A stretch of DNA of 64,000 bases from Haloferax litoreum (GTDB lineage: Archaea; Halobacteriota; Halobacteria; Halobacteriales; Haloferacaceae): positions 186,001 through 250,000 of the forward strand of contig NZ_WKJO01000001.1 of assembly GCF_009674605.1 (NCBI RefSeq), read 5' to 3'. The position numbers and the translations under genes were made by a program. The notes beneath the pieces were generated by a model that was not told where the DNA came from, searched no databases, and saw only the letters and a program-made list of their open reading frames with translations. Shown here in pieces: positions 25,822 through 33,951 of this stretch. The stretch's first letter is position 1; every line of letters begins with the position of its first letter.

Positions 25822-26475
25822 ATGAAAAGGCGGGAGTTTCTCCGAACGGCCGGCGGTGCAGCAGCCGCCGCGACCGCTGCCGCCGGGACCGCCGCCGCTG
25901 CGCAGGAAGGCGGCGGTGGCGCGCAGGTTCAACCTGACTTCGGCGGTTGGCTCGACGGCGTCGACGGAGGCTACGAAGACCTCCGCGGCCAGAGCGAAGT
26001 GACCATCGAAGTTGGTGCCTCCGGCAACGGTGGCAATCTGGCGTTCGCCCCGGCCGGCATCTGGGTCGACCCCGGTACGACTGTGACGTGGGAATGGACT
26101 GGTGAAGGCGGCGGCCACAACGTCAAGATGGAAGAGGGACCAGCGGGTCTCGACTCCGGTGCCGCAGTCGCCGAAGCTGGTACGACCTACGAGTATACCT
26201 TCGAAGAGGGCGACGCGGGCATTAACAAATACTTCTGTGAGCCCCACAAGGCGCTCGGTATGCTCGGCGCAGTCGCGGTCGGCGGCGACGTGGCGACAGT
26301 CGAAGTCGGTGGCGGCGGCGGCGAAAAGGAACTCGAGGAACTCGGCGTTCCGATTCAGGCTCACTGGGTCGGCGCGGCGACCATCCTCGGTATCATCGTC
26401 ACCGTCATCTACACGTTCTTCATCTTGAAGTACGGCGAGTCCCCAAATACGGGTAACACCGGAGGTGGCGAATAA
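25822..26475 (+). CDS. hcp: Halocyanin-type blue copper protein with C-terminal membrane anchor
   Basis: A 217-residue extracytoplasmic electron carrier. Seen: twin-arginine signal RREFLRTAGGAAAAA (3-17), a cupredoxin domain with type 1 copper ligands His99 (GGGHN), Cys139 and His142 (YFCEPH) and Met147 (LGML), a glycine-rich linker and one transmembrane helix at about 182-203 with the tail outside or inside the cell. The stop overlaps the next ATG (TAATG). In this cluster it likely takes electrons from the cytochrome b subunits to a terminal oxidase. A close paralog lies at 40079. Confidence 0.92.
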   Translation: MKRREFLRTAGGAAAAATAAAGTAAAAQEGGGGAQVQPDFGGWLDGVDGGYEDLRGQSEVTIEVGASGNGGNLAFAPAGIWVDPGTTVTWEWTGEGGGHNVKMEEGPAGLDSGAAVAEAGTTYEYTFEEGDAGINKYFCEPHKALGMLGAVAVGGDVATVEVGGGGGEKELEELGVPIQAHWVGAATILGIIVTVIYTFFILKYGESPNTGNTGGGE

Positions 26476-26861
26476 TGTCCTCGACCGGCAGCACATACGG
26501 CGATATTCACCGATACGAACCGGCACGCGAGAGCACTGCGGCGGCCATCGCAATCGTCCTCTTGACGATTATCGAAGTCGTGTTCGTGTTCCTCTTCACC
26601 TACGGATTCGTCTCCGGGTGGGGCCTGACGGACACGGGTAACATGTTCCTCGGTGGCATCCTCGCCGTCATCTTCGTGGACCTCGCGTTCATCCTCGCAC
26701 TGTACCGCAAGGAGTTCCTCCCAGACGTCATGATCGTCAAGAAACGGCGTCGCAAGTGGGAAGACCTCTACGTCCGCGAGGAGGACGTCGACGGTGTCAC
26801 GCTCGGTGACGGCGCGTGGGAACAGGTCAAGCGCGCGGTGTACCCCTACTACAAGCGATAA
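26475..26861 (+). CDS. Two-helix membrane subunit of the cytochrome b module
   Basis: A 128-residue protein whose ATG overlaps the halocyanin stop. Seen: two transmembrane helices (about 22-45, AAIAIVLLTIIEVVFVFLFT; and about 55-78, MFLGGILAVIFVDLAFILAL), a basic loop KKRRRKWEDLYVRE and the C-terminal WEQVKRAVYPYYKR. Haloarchaeal conserved (possibly DUF7318). The tight coupling on both sides (cytochrome b starts 3 bases later) suggests a subunit of the same complex. Confidence 0.8.
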   Translation: MSSTGSTYGDIHRYEPARESTAAAIAIVLLTIIEVVFVFLFTYGFVSGWGLTDTGNMFLGGILAVIFVDLAFILALYRKEFLPDVMIVKKRRRKWEDLYVREEDVDGVTLGDGAWEQVKRAVYPYYKR

Positions 26862-26864
26862 ACC

Positions 26865-27659
26865 ATGAGTCTCGAACGCAAAGAAGAACACGACCACAAA
26901 GCCTGGATGAAGAAGAAGGACCTCACACCTATCGAGGCCACCTTCCTCACCACCCTCATCTGGCTGGATAAGCGACTCCGCATCGTCGACTACCTCGAGC
27001 TTCTGGAGACGCTCTACTACCGAGTGAACCTCCAGATGCCGAAGAGCCACACCGAGCAATACAACCTCGACAACAAGTTCTGGTACTGGTACCCCCTGTA
27101 CACGCTTGGCTTGTTCTCGACGCTCGCGTACGTCGTCGCGGCGATTAGTGGTGCCCTCCTCGGGTTCTACTACTCCCCCGCGACGACTGGCGACCCGACG
27201 ACGGCGTACAACAGTATCGAGTTCATCATGCGCGACCTGCAGTTCGGCTTCATGCTCCGGTCCGTCCACCGTTGGGCGGCACAGGTCATGGTCGCGGCAG
27301 TGTTCCTGCACATGCTCCGTGTCTACTTCACGGGGTCGTACAAGGAACCCCGCGAGCTGAACTGGCTCCTCGGCATCGTGCTGATCAGCCTGACGATGGT
27401 GTTCGGGTACACGGGATACCTGCTCCCGTGGGACCAGCTCGCCTTCTGGGCCGGTCAGATCGGCGTCGAGATGTCGCTGTCCGTGCCCCTCGCCGGTGAG
27501 TGGGTGGCACAGCTCCTGTTCGGCGGCTTCACGCTGAGTCAGGCGACGCTCCAGCGCATGTACATCATCCACGTGTTCCTGCTCCCGTTCGTCGTGACGA
27601 CACTCATCGCGATTCACATCGGTATCGTGTGGGTGCAGGGCATCGCGGAGCCACACTGA
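26865..27659 (+). CDS. petB: Cytochrome b/b6, N-terminal (heme-binding) subunit
   Basis: A 264-residue four-helix diheme cytochrome b. Seen: paired heme histidines His135 and His149 (RSVHRWAAQVMVAAVFLH) and His236 and His251 (IIHVFLLP ... IAIHIGIV); spacing of 13 and 14 residues between pairs is of the b6 type. The Qo-side block GYTGYLLPWDQ is at about 181-191. The split into N- and C-terminal proteins is as in b6f and many archaeal and Gram-positive complexes. It conducts electrons across the membrane from quinol. The adjacent genes code halocyanin and the C-terminal subunit. Confidence 0.95.
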   Translation: MSLERKEEHDHKAWMKKKDLTPIEATFLTTLIWLDKRLRIVDYLELLETLYYRVNLQMPKSHTEQYNLDNKFWYWYPLYTLGLFSTLAYVVAAISGALLGFYYSPATTGDPTTAYNSIEFIMRDLQFGFMLRSVHRWAAQVMVAAVFLHMLRVYFTGSYKEPRELNWLLGIVLISLTMVFGYTGYLLPWDQLAFWAGQIGVEMSLSVPLAGEWVAQLLFGGFTLSQATLQRMYIIHVFLLPFVVTTLIAIHIGIVWVQGIAEPH

Positions 27660-27669
27660 GGTGACACAC

Positions 27670-28434
27670 ATGAGCGACAACGAACCCGAAAACGAGGAGA
27701 TTCGCACCGACGGCACGGGCATCGTGGCCCCGGACAACGAGACGCCCACGTGGAGCGAGCGCAAGGCTCGCAAGACGGGGCTGTCCCGGCTCACCTACGA
27801 GTACTTCGAGCGTGCCCGTCGTGAAGACCAGGACCTCCGTACGGAGTCTGATTACGTCGAGCGCGACGTGCTCGCGTTCCCGACGTGGCCGCACGAGACC
27901 GTTCGGAACCTCTCAATCGCGTCGTTCTTCGTCGGGATGATTCTGTTCCTCTCGGCGACGATGCCACCGCACATCGGCCCGCCGGCGAACCCATCGAGTA
28001 CGCCGGCCATCATCCTGCCCGACTGGTACCTCTACTGGTCGTTCGGCCTGCTCAAGCTGAACCCGCTGAACCCCGAACTCGCCATCCTCGGCGGCCAGAA
28101 GATTATGGCCGACCGGACCTACGGTGTGCTCGCAAACGGCGTGGTCGTCGGCTTCATCGCCATCGTCCCCTTCCTCAACAAGGGGTCTGCACGGCGTCCC
28201 GTCGAGCAACCGTTCTGGGCGGCAGTGGGTATTGCTGGCGTGGTCTTCGCAATGACCATCTCGCTGCTGGCAGTCAAGAACCTCATGCCCATGAACGTCG
28301 ACCTGCTGTTCGACCTGACGTTCCTGCTCCCCATCGTCTTCGGAACCGTCACCTACGCGGTGCTCAAGACGATGAGTGAGGGCTACATGTACAACCTCAA
28401 CCGCCGCTACTACCGGCTTCGCCCGCCGAAGTAG
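27670..28434 (+). CDS. petD: Cytochrome b C-terminal (subunit IV-like) protein
   Basis: A 254-residue protein corresponding to the C-terminal half of cytochrome b. Seen: a hydrophilic N-terminus (about 1-75), then four hydrophobic helices, and the Qo motif LPDWYLYWSFGLLK, i.e. PDWY where mitochondrial and most high-potential complexes have PEWY. The ATG at 27670 is preferred; a GTG three codons earlier (27661) is possible. It follows petB by 10 bases. Together they form the quinol-oxidising core. No Rieske protein gene is present nearby. Confidence 0.92.
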   Translation: MSDNEPENEEIRTDGTGIVAPDNETPTWSERKARKTGLSRLTYEYFERARREDQDLRTESDYVERDVLAFPTWPHETVRNLSIASFFVGMILFLSATMPPHIGPPANPSSTPAIILPDWYLYWSFGLLKLNPLNPELAILGGQKIMADRTYGVLANGVVVGFIAIVPFLNKGSARRPVEQPFWAAVGIAGVVFAMTISLLAVKNLMPMNVDLLFDLTFLLPIVFGTVTYAVLKTMSEGYMYNLNRRYYRLRPPK

Positions 28435-28473
28435 AGCGGAACCACTACCAATCGTCCCTTCTTATCGTAGCCA

Positions 28474-28863
28474 ATGACAGATAGCGACGCGACCAGTGGT
28501 GCTGGCGACCCCGGCGAGTCGAGACGTGGCCGTCGTGGCCGCCGCGACATCGTCGTTCCCATGCGCCTCTACAAGACGATTACCGTCTTCTCGACGCTCA
28601 TCGCAGTCGTCAGTGTCGTCCTCGGATTCGTCTTCCTCGACGCCGCGACACTGCAGGTGAGCGCACTACGTGCGGTTCTCTCGAATATCCTCGCCGCCAT
28701 CGGCGTCGGCGTGGCGGATGGACTCCTGAGTACGGGACTGGCTATCGTCGGCCTGACGACCATCGCGTTCGGTGCCGTCGTGTACACACTCGGAACGAGA
28801 TTCCGCGCTCGCGGAATGGGAAAGTCTCAAGAGGACTCCGGCGAAGATTCGAACAATGGCTGA
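28474..28863 (+). CDS. Two-helix membrane protein of the cytochrome b module
   Basis: A 129-residue protein: Arg/Gly-rich N-terminus (RRGRRGRRDIVVPMRLYK), two transmembrane helices (about 34-56, TVFSTLIAVVSVVLGFVFL; and about 84-106, LLSTGLAIVGLTTIAFGAVV), and a hydrophilic tail. Haloarchaeal conserved (possibly DUF7315). It overlaps the following ATG by 8 bases, so the two are translated together. Function unknown; probable accessory subunit. Confidence 0.78.
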   Translation: MTDSDATSGAGDPGESRRGRRGRRDIVVPMRLYKTITVFSTLIAVVSVVLGFVFLDAATLQVSALRAVLSNILAAIGVGVADGLLSTGLAIVGLTTIAFGAVVYTLGTRFRARGMGKSQEDSGEDSNNG

Positions 28864-29137
28864 CGAATTCATCAAGGGGCTGGGCATCCTGACCGGTTCC
28901 GGTCTCGCGTGGATGGTGCTCGCGTCGTGGTACCGGACGAGCAGCTTCGAGAGCACGAAGCAGCTCATCGAGCCACTGTCGTCGGGTGCGACCGAGGGAA
29001 TCTTCAACATCATCGGCGTCACCCTGATGGACGCGTTCCTCTGGTTCGCGCTCCTGGGTGCGCTCACCTTCTGGGTCCTCATCCCGGCGGGCCACCAGAT
29101 AATGTCCGCGCTCCAAGAGCGGCGCAACGCGCAGTAA
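28856..29137 (+). CDS. Small membrane protein of the cytochrome b module
   Basis: A 93-residue protein with two hydrophobic segments (about 7-22, and about 60-80, LMDAFLWFALLGALTFWVLI). Begins at ATG 28856, which overlaps the end of the previous gene. Haloarchaeal conserved (possibly DUF7314). Sequence gives no catalytic or cofactor motif. Co-directional position right after petBD and the preceding membrane protein makes it a likely small subunit. Confidence 0.76.
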   Translation: MADEFIKGLGILTGSGLAWMVLASWYRTSSFESTKQLIEPLSSGATEGIFNIIGVTLMDAFLWFALLGALTFWVLIPAGHQIMSALQERRNAQ

Positions 29138-29270
29138 GAACCGAGCGCGTTCTCTCTTCTCGTTTCGCGGGTGGACAAATAAAAAGCCCCGCACGATAGC
29201 GGCCGCCACCACTGACCGACGCCGCGTCAGATTGGAAAAACTCTAATGAGTATCCCTCCCAGGTTCCTGT

Positions 29271-29711
29271 ATGCACCCACTCCAGTTCCTCGTCCCACTC
29301 GACCAGTTGGCGGCGGTCGAACCGGTCATTCCGTTCGCGATACTCGTGCTCGTGTTGGCGAACTTCGCGACGCGCTTCCTCGCGCACCGTTCGCACGTGA
29401 AGCAGGCGAAAGACGGCGCAGACGAACTCTCGCGCTTCCTGCCACACAGTTTCACGTCCGGTGGCCTCGTGTTGGTGTCGTTCCTCTACCTGCTCGTCGA
29501 ACCGCACGGTGGGATGGTCATGACCGTCCTCGTCGTCGGGATGTTCCTGACCGACTTCTTCGAGTTCGAAGCGCGTAACGTCGAAGCACGGAACGACCGT
29601 CCGCTCGACCGGCCGAACGGTGGCCTCACGGCGTCGGTGCTCGTGCTCCTGTACGCCGCGTACCAGAGCCTCTTCTTCCTCGTCGCGGACGTCTGGAACG
29701 CCGTTATCTGA
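29271..29711 (+). CDS. Membrane protein, last gene of the respiratory cluster
   Basis: A 146-residue protein with about four hydrophobic helices (VIPFAILVLVLANFATRFL, GGLVLVSFLYLLVEPHGGM, MTVLVVGMFLTDFFEF, ASVLVLLYAAYQSLFFLV). His/Arg-rich loop AHRSHVKQAKDG follows helix 1. Haloarchaeal conserved (possibly DUF7313). A 133-base gap with an AT-rich run (AAATAAAAAG near 29176-29185) separates it from the previous gene, so it may have its own promoter. Convergent with the NAD-kinase-like gene. Confidence 0.75.
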   Translation: MHPLQFLVPLDQLAAVEPVIPFAILVLVLANFATRFLAHRSHVKQAKDGADELSRFLPHSFTSGGLVLVSFLYLLVEPHGGMVMTVLVVGMFLTDFFEFEARNVEARNDRPLDRPNGGLTASVLVLLYAAYQSLFFLVADVWNAVI

Positions 29712-29920
29712 GACGGCCGCGACGGACTCCGTTTCTCCGTACCGTCTCCGATACCTTTCGGTAGTACCACGAGGGACGCGACACGTGTCGTCCCGAGCAC
29801 GTTCGACAGAGAGCTATCAGTCGAAGCGTCGCGCTCTCGACTGGTGTGTCCCGACAGAGTTGGGACTGTTTCGAGCGGGAACGGCAGTGATTCAGTAACA
29901 GCAGTATCTAGGGAGTCGAC

Positions 29921-30670
29921 TCACACCAACAGGAGTTTCGCCGACCCGTCGACGGTGACGACGACAGGTTCGAACGGCGGCACGTCGCGGACGACACCGT
30001 CGTCGACGACGAGCGAGACAGGTGCGTCGTCGCGTTCGACTGTGAGCCGAAGCGGTGGTTGGAAGACCCACGTGTCGGTCTGGGTCGCGTACGGTGACAC
30101 CGGGACGATAGCAGCGCCGGCGTCCGGACCGACGACTGGCCCACCTGCCGCGCGAGCGTATCCGGTGCTTCCGAGCGGCGTCGCGACGACGACGCCGTCT
30201 GCGCGGAACCCGTCGACCGGAAGCCAGTTGTCGTCGTCCAGCAAGTCGGCGTCGGACCGAATCGCGGACCCCTGTCGAACGTGTGCGACGCCGTACTCCG
30301 AGATGTGTGCGGGTTCGCTCGTGACGAGCATCGTATCGAACAGTGCGCGCCCTGCGTGCTCACCCGCGACTGAGATGGAGAGAATCGGGTGGTCGACGAC
30401 GTGTCGCTCACCCGCGAGTATCGAGGCGATGGCGTCGTCGAGCGTCCGGTGCGGCGTAGACCACGGCATCGCGCAGTCTACGGGTACGACTGGACAGTCC
30501 ACTGCTACGTCGAGTGCGGTGTCTGCGAGTGCTGACTCACCGACGGCGACGACGGCGTCGGCAGATTCGACCGTCGAGACGACGTCTGCACCGGCGTCAC
30601 GAATCGTGGTGCCGACCGACTCGTCACCGACGACTGCGAATCTCAGCGTCGTCCACCTCCGACGGGGCAC
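29921..30670 (-). CDS. NAD-kinase-like protein lacking the GGDG motif
   Basis: A 249-residue protein similar to ATP-NAD kinases. Seen: the C-terminal signature TPLGSTGYARAAGGPVV (family TPTGSTAYSLSAGGP) and the preceding VDGFRADGVVVA, so the NAD-binding beta-sandwich domain looks complete. The N-terminal domain should carry GGDGT, but at that place it reads VVAVGESALA (about 41-50), so phosphate-donor binding and catalysis are doubtful. The start used is GTG 30670, 30 bases from TATA-like TTTTATTC (minus strand). It may be a non-catalytic NAD(P)-binding protein or a divergent kinase. Confidence 0.8.
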   Translation of the reverse strand: MPRRRWTTLRFAVVGDESVGTTIRDAGADVVSTVESADAVVAVGESALADTALDVAVDCPVVPVDCAMPWSTPHRTLDDAIASILAGERHVVDHPILSISVAGEHAGRALFDTMLVTSEPAHISEYGVAHVRQGSAIRSDADLLDDDNWLPVDGFRADGVVVATPLGSTGYARAAGGPVVGPDAGAAIVPVSPYATQTDTWVFQPPLRLTVERDDAPVSLVVDDGVVRDVPPFEPVVVTVDGSAKLLLV

Positions 30671-30769
30671 CAAAGCATCGTCCCGTGCTACGCTTCCCCG
30701 AATAAAAGCCCTCGTGGTTCGGTCCGAGCGGGTGACCGAACGAGGTGTCGGGCGTCTCCCGTGTCGGTC

Positions 30770-32077
30770 TCAGAACGGCCAGTCGCCGGTGACTTTCATC
30801 CCCTCGGCCTGGTCTTCGGATTCCAGCGCTGCGGCGATGTCCGCCGGGTCTGCGTGCGGAATCTCACGGTCGGCGCGCGCGAGTTCGACCGTCAGTTCGG
30901 TCAGCAAGATTGCTTGCTCGCGGAGCGTCCGCGACTCGAGTTTCTCGATAGTGTCGGCGTGGGTGTGGCCCCATCCGCGACCCCGTCCTTCCTTCTCGCT
31001 GCCGACCATGTACGCGGGCACGCCGTACGCAACGAACGGCCAGTGGTCGCTGTGCGGGAGTTGCTCCGGAATCGTCGAGATATCGTGGTCGAAGCGGTCG
31101 GCGACGGTCTTCGCGGCGTCGTCGAGTTCGTCGAACCCGTGCGTGTGCAGTCGGAGCGTTCGCCCGGCGACGACGCCGTCGTTGTTGACGATGGCCTTGA
31201 CGTTCGCCCGGTGTGCGCCCAGTCGCTCCGCTTCGTGTTCGGACCCGACGAGACCGACTTCTTCTGCACCGAAGCAGACGAACCGAACGCGCGTCTCCAG
31301 TTCGTCTTCGCGGGCGGCGAGCGCTCGCGCGAGTTCGACCACCATCGCGGTCCCCGCGCCGTTGTCCATGGCACCCTCTGCGATGTCGTGCGCGTCGAGG
31401 TGACTCGTCACCAGCACCTCGTCGTCCGTCTCGGGACCGAGTTCTGCGTGGACGTTGCCACTGTCGGTCTCGGGGGTCTCGCAGGTGACTTCGAGAGTGA
31501 CCTCTTCGCCCTCGAATCGGCGGCCGAGGCGAGCACCAACTTCCTTGCTCACTCCGACAGCGGGGATGTCACCGATTGGTGCCTCGGCGGTACCGACGCT
31601 CCCCGTCGGCGGGAGTTGGCCGGGGACGTGGTTCGCGAAGATGAATCCTTCCGCGCCGGATTCGACGGCGTAGTAGTACTTCTCACGACGGTGGATGAAC
31701 CGGTCGTAGTGGTCGGGAACGGTCGACGAGACGACGACGACTTTCCCCGAGAGGTCGCGGTCGAAGTCTTCCGGAAGACCGTATCCGAGGTCGACGAGTT
31801 CGCCGGAGGCGGCCCCGGCAGGACTACGCGGGAGGGCGATACAGTCTTGCGTCGTGTTGTGCGCCATAATCGTACTGTCGCCGCGTTCCCAGCCTTGAAT
31901 CTCGAAGGGGTCGATACGAGCGTCGCGCGCCCCGACTGACTCGAGGGCGTCACGCGTCACTTCCATCGCCTCGCGTTCGCCCGGCGACCCGGCCATTCGG
32001 TTGCCGATGTCGACGAGCGTCTCGAGGTGGGACCATCCGACCTCGCTCGTGAAGGTATCTCCAATCCAGTCTGTCAT
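30770..32077 (-). CDS. M28-family zinc metallopeptidase with PA domain
   Basis: A 435-residue aminopeptidase-like protein. Seen: a PA-type insertion (about 100-200, GKVVVVSSTVPDHYDRF ... GAEGFIFANHVPG), then the M28 metal site in order: HLDAHD, GAMDNGAGTA, AEEVGLVGSEH, VNNDGV and the last ligand HTHADT. No signal peptide or lipobox is visible, so it is cytoplasmic or uses a non-standard route. It likely removes N-terminal residues from peptides. Gene is alone: 99 bases from its left neighbour, divergent from the thiolase at right. Confidence 0.88.
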   Translation of the reverse strand: MTDWIGDTFTSEVGWSHLETLVDIGNRMAGSPGEREAMEVTRDALESVGARDARIDPFEIQGWERGDSTIMAHNTTQDCIALPRSPAGAASGELVDLGYGLPEDFDRDLSGKVVVVSSTVPDHYDRFIHRREKYYYAVESGAEGFIFANHVPGQLPPTGSVGTAEAPIGDIPAVGVSKEVGARLGRRFEGEEVTLEVTCETPETDSGNVHAELGPETDDEVLVTSHLDAHDIAEGAMDNGAGTAMVVELARALAAREDELETRVRFVCFGAEEVGLVGSEHEAERLGAHRANVKAIVNNDGVVAGRTLRLHTHGFDELDDAAKTVADRFDHDISTIPEQLPHSDHWPFVAYGVPAYMVGSEKEGRGRGWGHTHADTIEKLESRTLREQAILLTELTVELARADREIPHADPADIAAALESEDQAEGMKVTGDWPF

Positions 32078-32212
32078 ACACAGCGGTCACGCGGACCGAG
32101 GGTAATTATTGCGATGACCGCGCCCTCGGAACTGGCCGCCGGCGCAATTCTCGCGGCCCACGTTTACGTGTGAACGGCAGGTTCAAGGGGCATCTATCAC
32201 GTACTTTAATCC

Positions 32213-33379
32213 ATGAACGACGTACGAATCGCCGGGGTCGGACTGACCAAGTTCGGCAGATACCCCGAGCGCACGGGCCGCGACCTGTTTGCCGAGGCAG
32301 CGCTCGCCGCCCGCGACGAAGCAGGAATCTCTCGTGGTGACTACGACGAGGTTCACTACGGGAACTTCATGGGCGAACTCGCCGAGGGGCAGGGCCACCA
32401 AGGCCCAGTGGTCGCCGAGGCAGCAGGCCTCGACTGTCCAGCAACTCGATACGAGTCTGCGTGTGCGTCCGCGGGTGTCGCCTTCCGACAGGCCGTCCAG
32501 ACGATTCGAGGCGGCGGCGCCGACGTCGTCCTCGTCGGCGGCATGGAGCGGATGAACAACCTCGGAACCTCCGAGGTGACGCGTTCGCTCGCAATCGCGG
32601 CAGACGAGTTGTTCGAAGTCCGTGCAGGCGTCACGTTCCCCGGTGCGTACGCCCTCATGGCCCGCGCCTACTTCGACGAGTTCGGCGGCGACAACGAGGA
32701 CCTCGCACACATCGCGGTGAAGAACCACGCCAACGCGATGACGAACGAGTACGCGCAGTTCCACCGCGAGATTACGGTCGAAGACGCACTCGAAAGCCCC
32801 GTCGTGGCCGACCCACTCACCCTCTACGACGCCTGTCCAATCACCGACGGTGCGAGCGCCGTCGTCCTCGTCAGCGGCGACTACGCGGACGAGAACGGCC
32901 TCGACGCACCGGTTCGCGTCGCCGGGTCTGGTCAGGGCGGCGACAAGGCCGCGTTACAGGACCGCGAGTACCTCGCGCAGACGCCGGCGGCGACGAAAGC
33001 CGCGGAGATGGCCTACGCGGACGCCGCAATCACCCCCGACGACGTGGACGTCGCCGAAGTCCACGACTGCTTCACCATCGCCGAGGTGCTGGCGCTCGAA
33101 TCGCTCGGCTTCTACGAACCCGGCGAAGGCATCGGTGCCGCCGCACGCGGTGAGACCACCCGCGACGGTGATCGCCCCGTCAACCTCTCAGGAGGGCTGA
33201 AAGCGAAGGGACACCCCGTCGGCGCGACTGGTACTGCGCAAGTCGTCGAGATGACGAAACTCCTCCGCGGCGACCACGCGAACAGCGACGCCGTGCCTGA
33301 CGCCCGTGTCGGCGTGACTCACAACGCGGGTGGGACCGTCGCGAGTGCCGTCGTCCACGTACTGGAGGTGATGAACTGA
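32213..33379 (+). CDS. Thiolase-fold acyl-CoA enzyme (SCP-x/acetyl-CoA C-acyltransferase type)
   Basis: A 388-residue thiolase family protein. Seen: YESACASAGVAFRQAV (nucleophilic Cys in the CxS context, about 83-98), GGMERMNN (about 108-115), VAEVHDCFTIAEVL (about 281-294) and the C-terminal GGLKAKGHPVGATGTAQ with the catalytic histidine. This subgroup in archaea is usually encoded with a DUF35 OB/zinc-ribbon partner, which indeed overlaps its stop (TGATG). Probable reaction: formation or cleavage of beta-ketoacyl-CoA; the acyl substrate is not predictable. Confidence 0.88.
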   Translation: MNDVRIAGVGLTKFGRYPERTGRDLFAEAALAARDEAGISRGDYDEVHYGNFMGELAEGQGHQGPVVAEAAGLDCPATRYESACASAGVAFRQAVQTIRGGGADVVLVGGMERMNNLGTSEVTRSLAIAADELFEVRAGVTFPGAYALMARAYFDEFGGDNEDLAHIAVKNHANAMTNEYAQFHREITVEDALESPVVADPLTLYDACPITDGASAVVLVSGDYADENGLDAPVRVAGSGQGGDKAALQDREYLAQTPAATKAAEMAYADAAITPDDVDVAEVHDCFTIAEVLALESLGFYEPGEGIGAAARGETTRDGDRPVNLSGGLKAKGHPVGATGTAQVVEMTKLLRGDHANSDAVPDARVGVTHNAGGTVASAVVHVLEVMN

Positions 33380-33759
33380 TGGCAGACGCAGGCTACGACG
33401 ACTGGGTGGCCGCCATCGCCGACGGAGAAGGATACTACCTCGCGTGCCCCGACGGCCACGGGTCGCTCCCACCGCGGCGCTCCTGTCCGCACTGCGCGTC
33501 TGACGAACTGACCGAAGAGCCACTCGCAGAGACCGGAGAAATCGTCACCTTCACCGAAGTACACGTCCCCGCGCCGAGTTTCGCCGACGAGGCACCGTAC
33601 GTGACAGCAATCGCGTCGTTCGGTTCGGTCAGACTCACGGGTGTCGTCCGCGACGTGCCGCGCTCGGACGTCGAACTCGGGATGGCAGTCACGCCCGACG
33701 TGGACGTGAACGCGACGACTGGCGAACAAGTACTCGTGTTCCGACCGGTCGACGAATAG
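33379..33759 (+). CDS. DUF35 zinc-ribbon/OB-fold partner of the thiolase
   Basis: A 126-residue protein. Seen: rubredoxin-like zinc ribbon at about 23-43 (YLACPDGHGSLPPRRSCPHC) followed by an OB fold (GEIVTFTEVHVPAPSF). One of the four zinc positions is a histidine or is replaced, since the first knuckle reads CPDGH rather than CxxC. In archaeal thiolase systems the DUF35 protein bridges thiolase and a second enzyme and channels CoA intermediates. Its ATG overlaps the thiolase stop. Confidence 0.87.
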   Translation: MADAGYDDWVAAIADGEGYYLACPDGHGSLPPRRSCPHCASDELTEEPLAETGEIVTFTEVHVPAPSFADEAPYVTAIASFGSVRLTGVVRDVPRSDVELGMAVTPDVDVNATTGEQVLVFRPVDE

Positions 33760-33802
33760 CCACGTCGCGACGCGGTGACGTCGGTGACTCGGCGACTTCG
33801 TC

Positions 33803-33949
33803 TCACTTTTCGTGTCGTTCGATGGCCTCACCCGGCGAGGACCACCCGTAGACGTACGACCCGAGAGCCCACAGCCAGAACCCGGCCGAGAGAAGCGCGA
33901 TGGCCCCGTAGAGGAAGAGCGACACCACGTCGAGCGCCCCTCCGACCAT
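33803..33949 (-). CDS. Small membrane protein (48 residues)
   Basis: A 48-residue protein with one strong hydrophobic helix (VVSLFLYGAIALLSAGFWLW, about 8-27) followed by SYVYGWSSPGEAIERHEK. The ATG at 33949 is 2 bases after the stop of the alpha/beta hydrolase gene on the same strand, so the two are likely co-transcribed and coupled. Function unknown. It ends 43 bases from the DUF35 gene stop (convergent). Confidence 0.65.
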   Translation of the reverse strand: MVGGALDVVSLFLYGAIALLSAGFWLWALGSYVYGWSSPGEAIERHEK

Positions 33950-33951
33950 GG

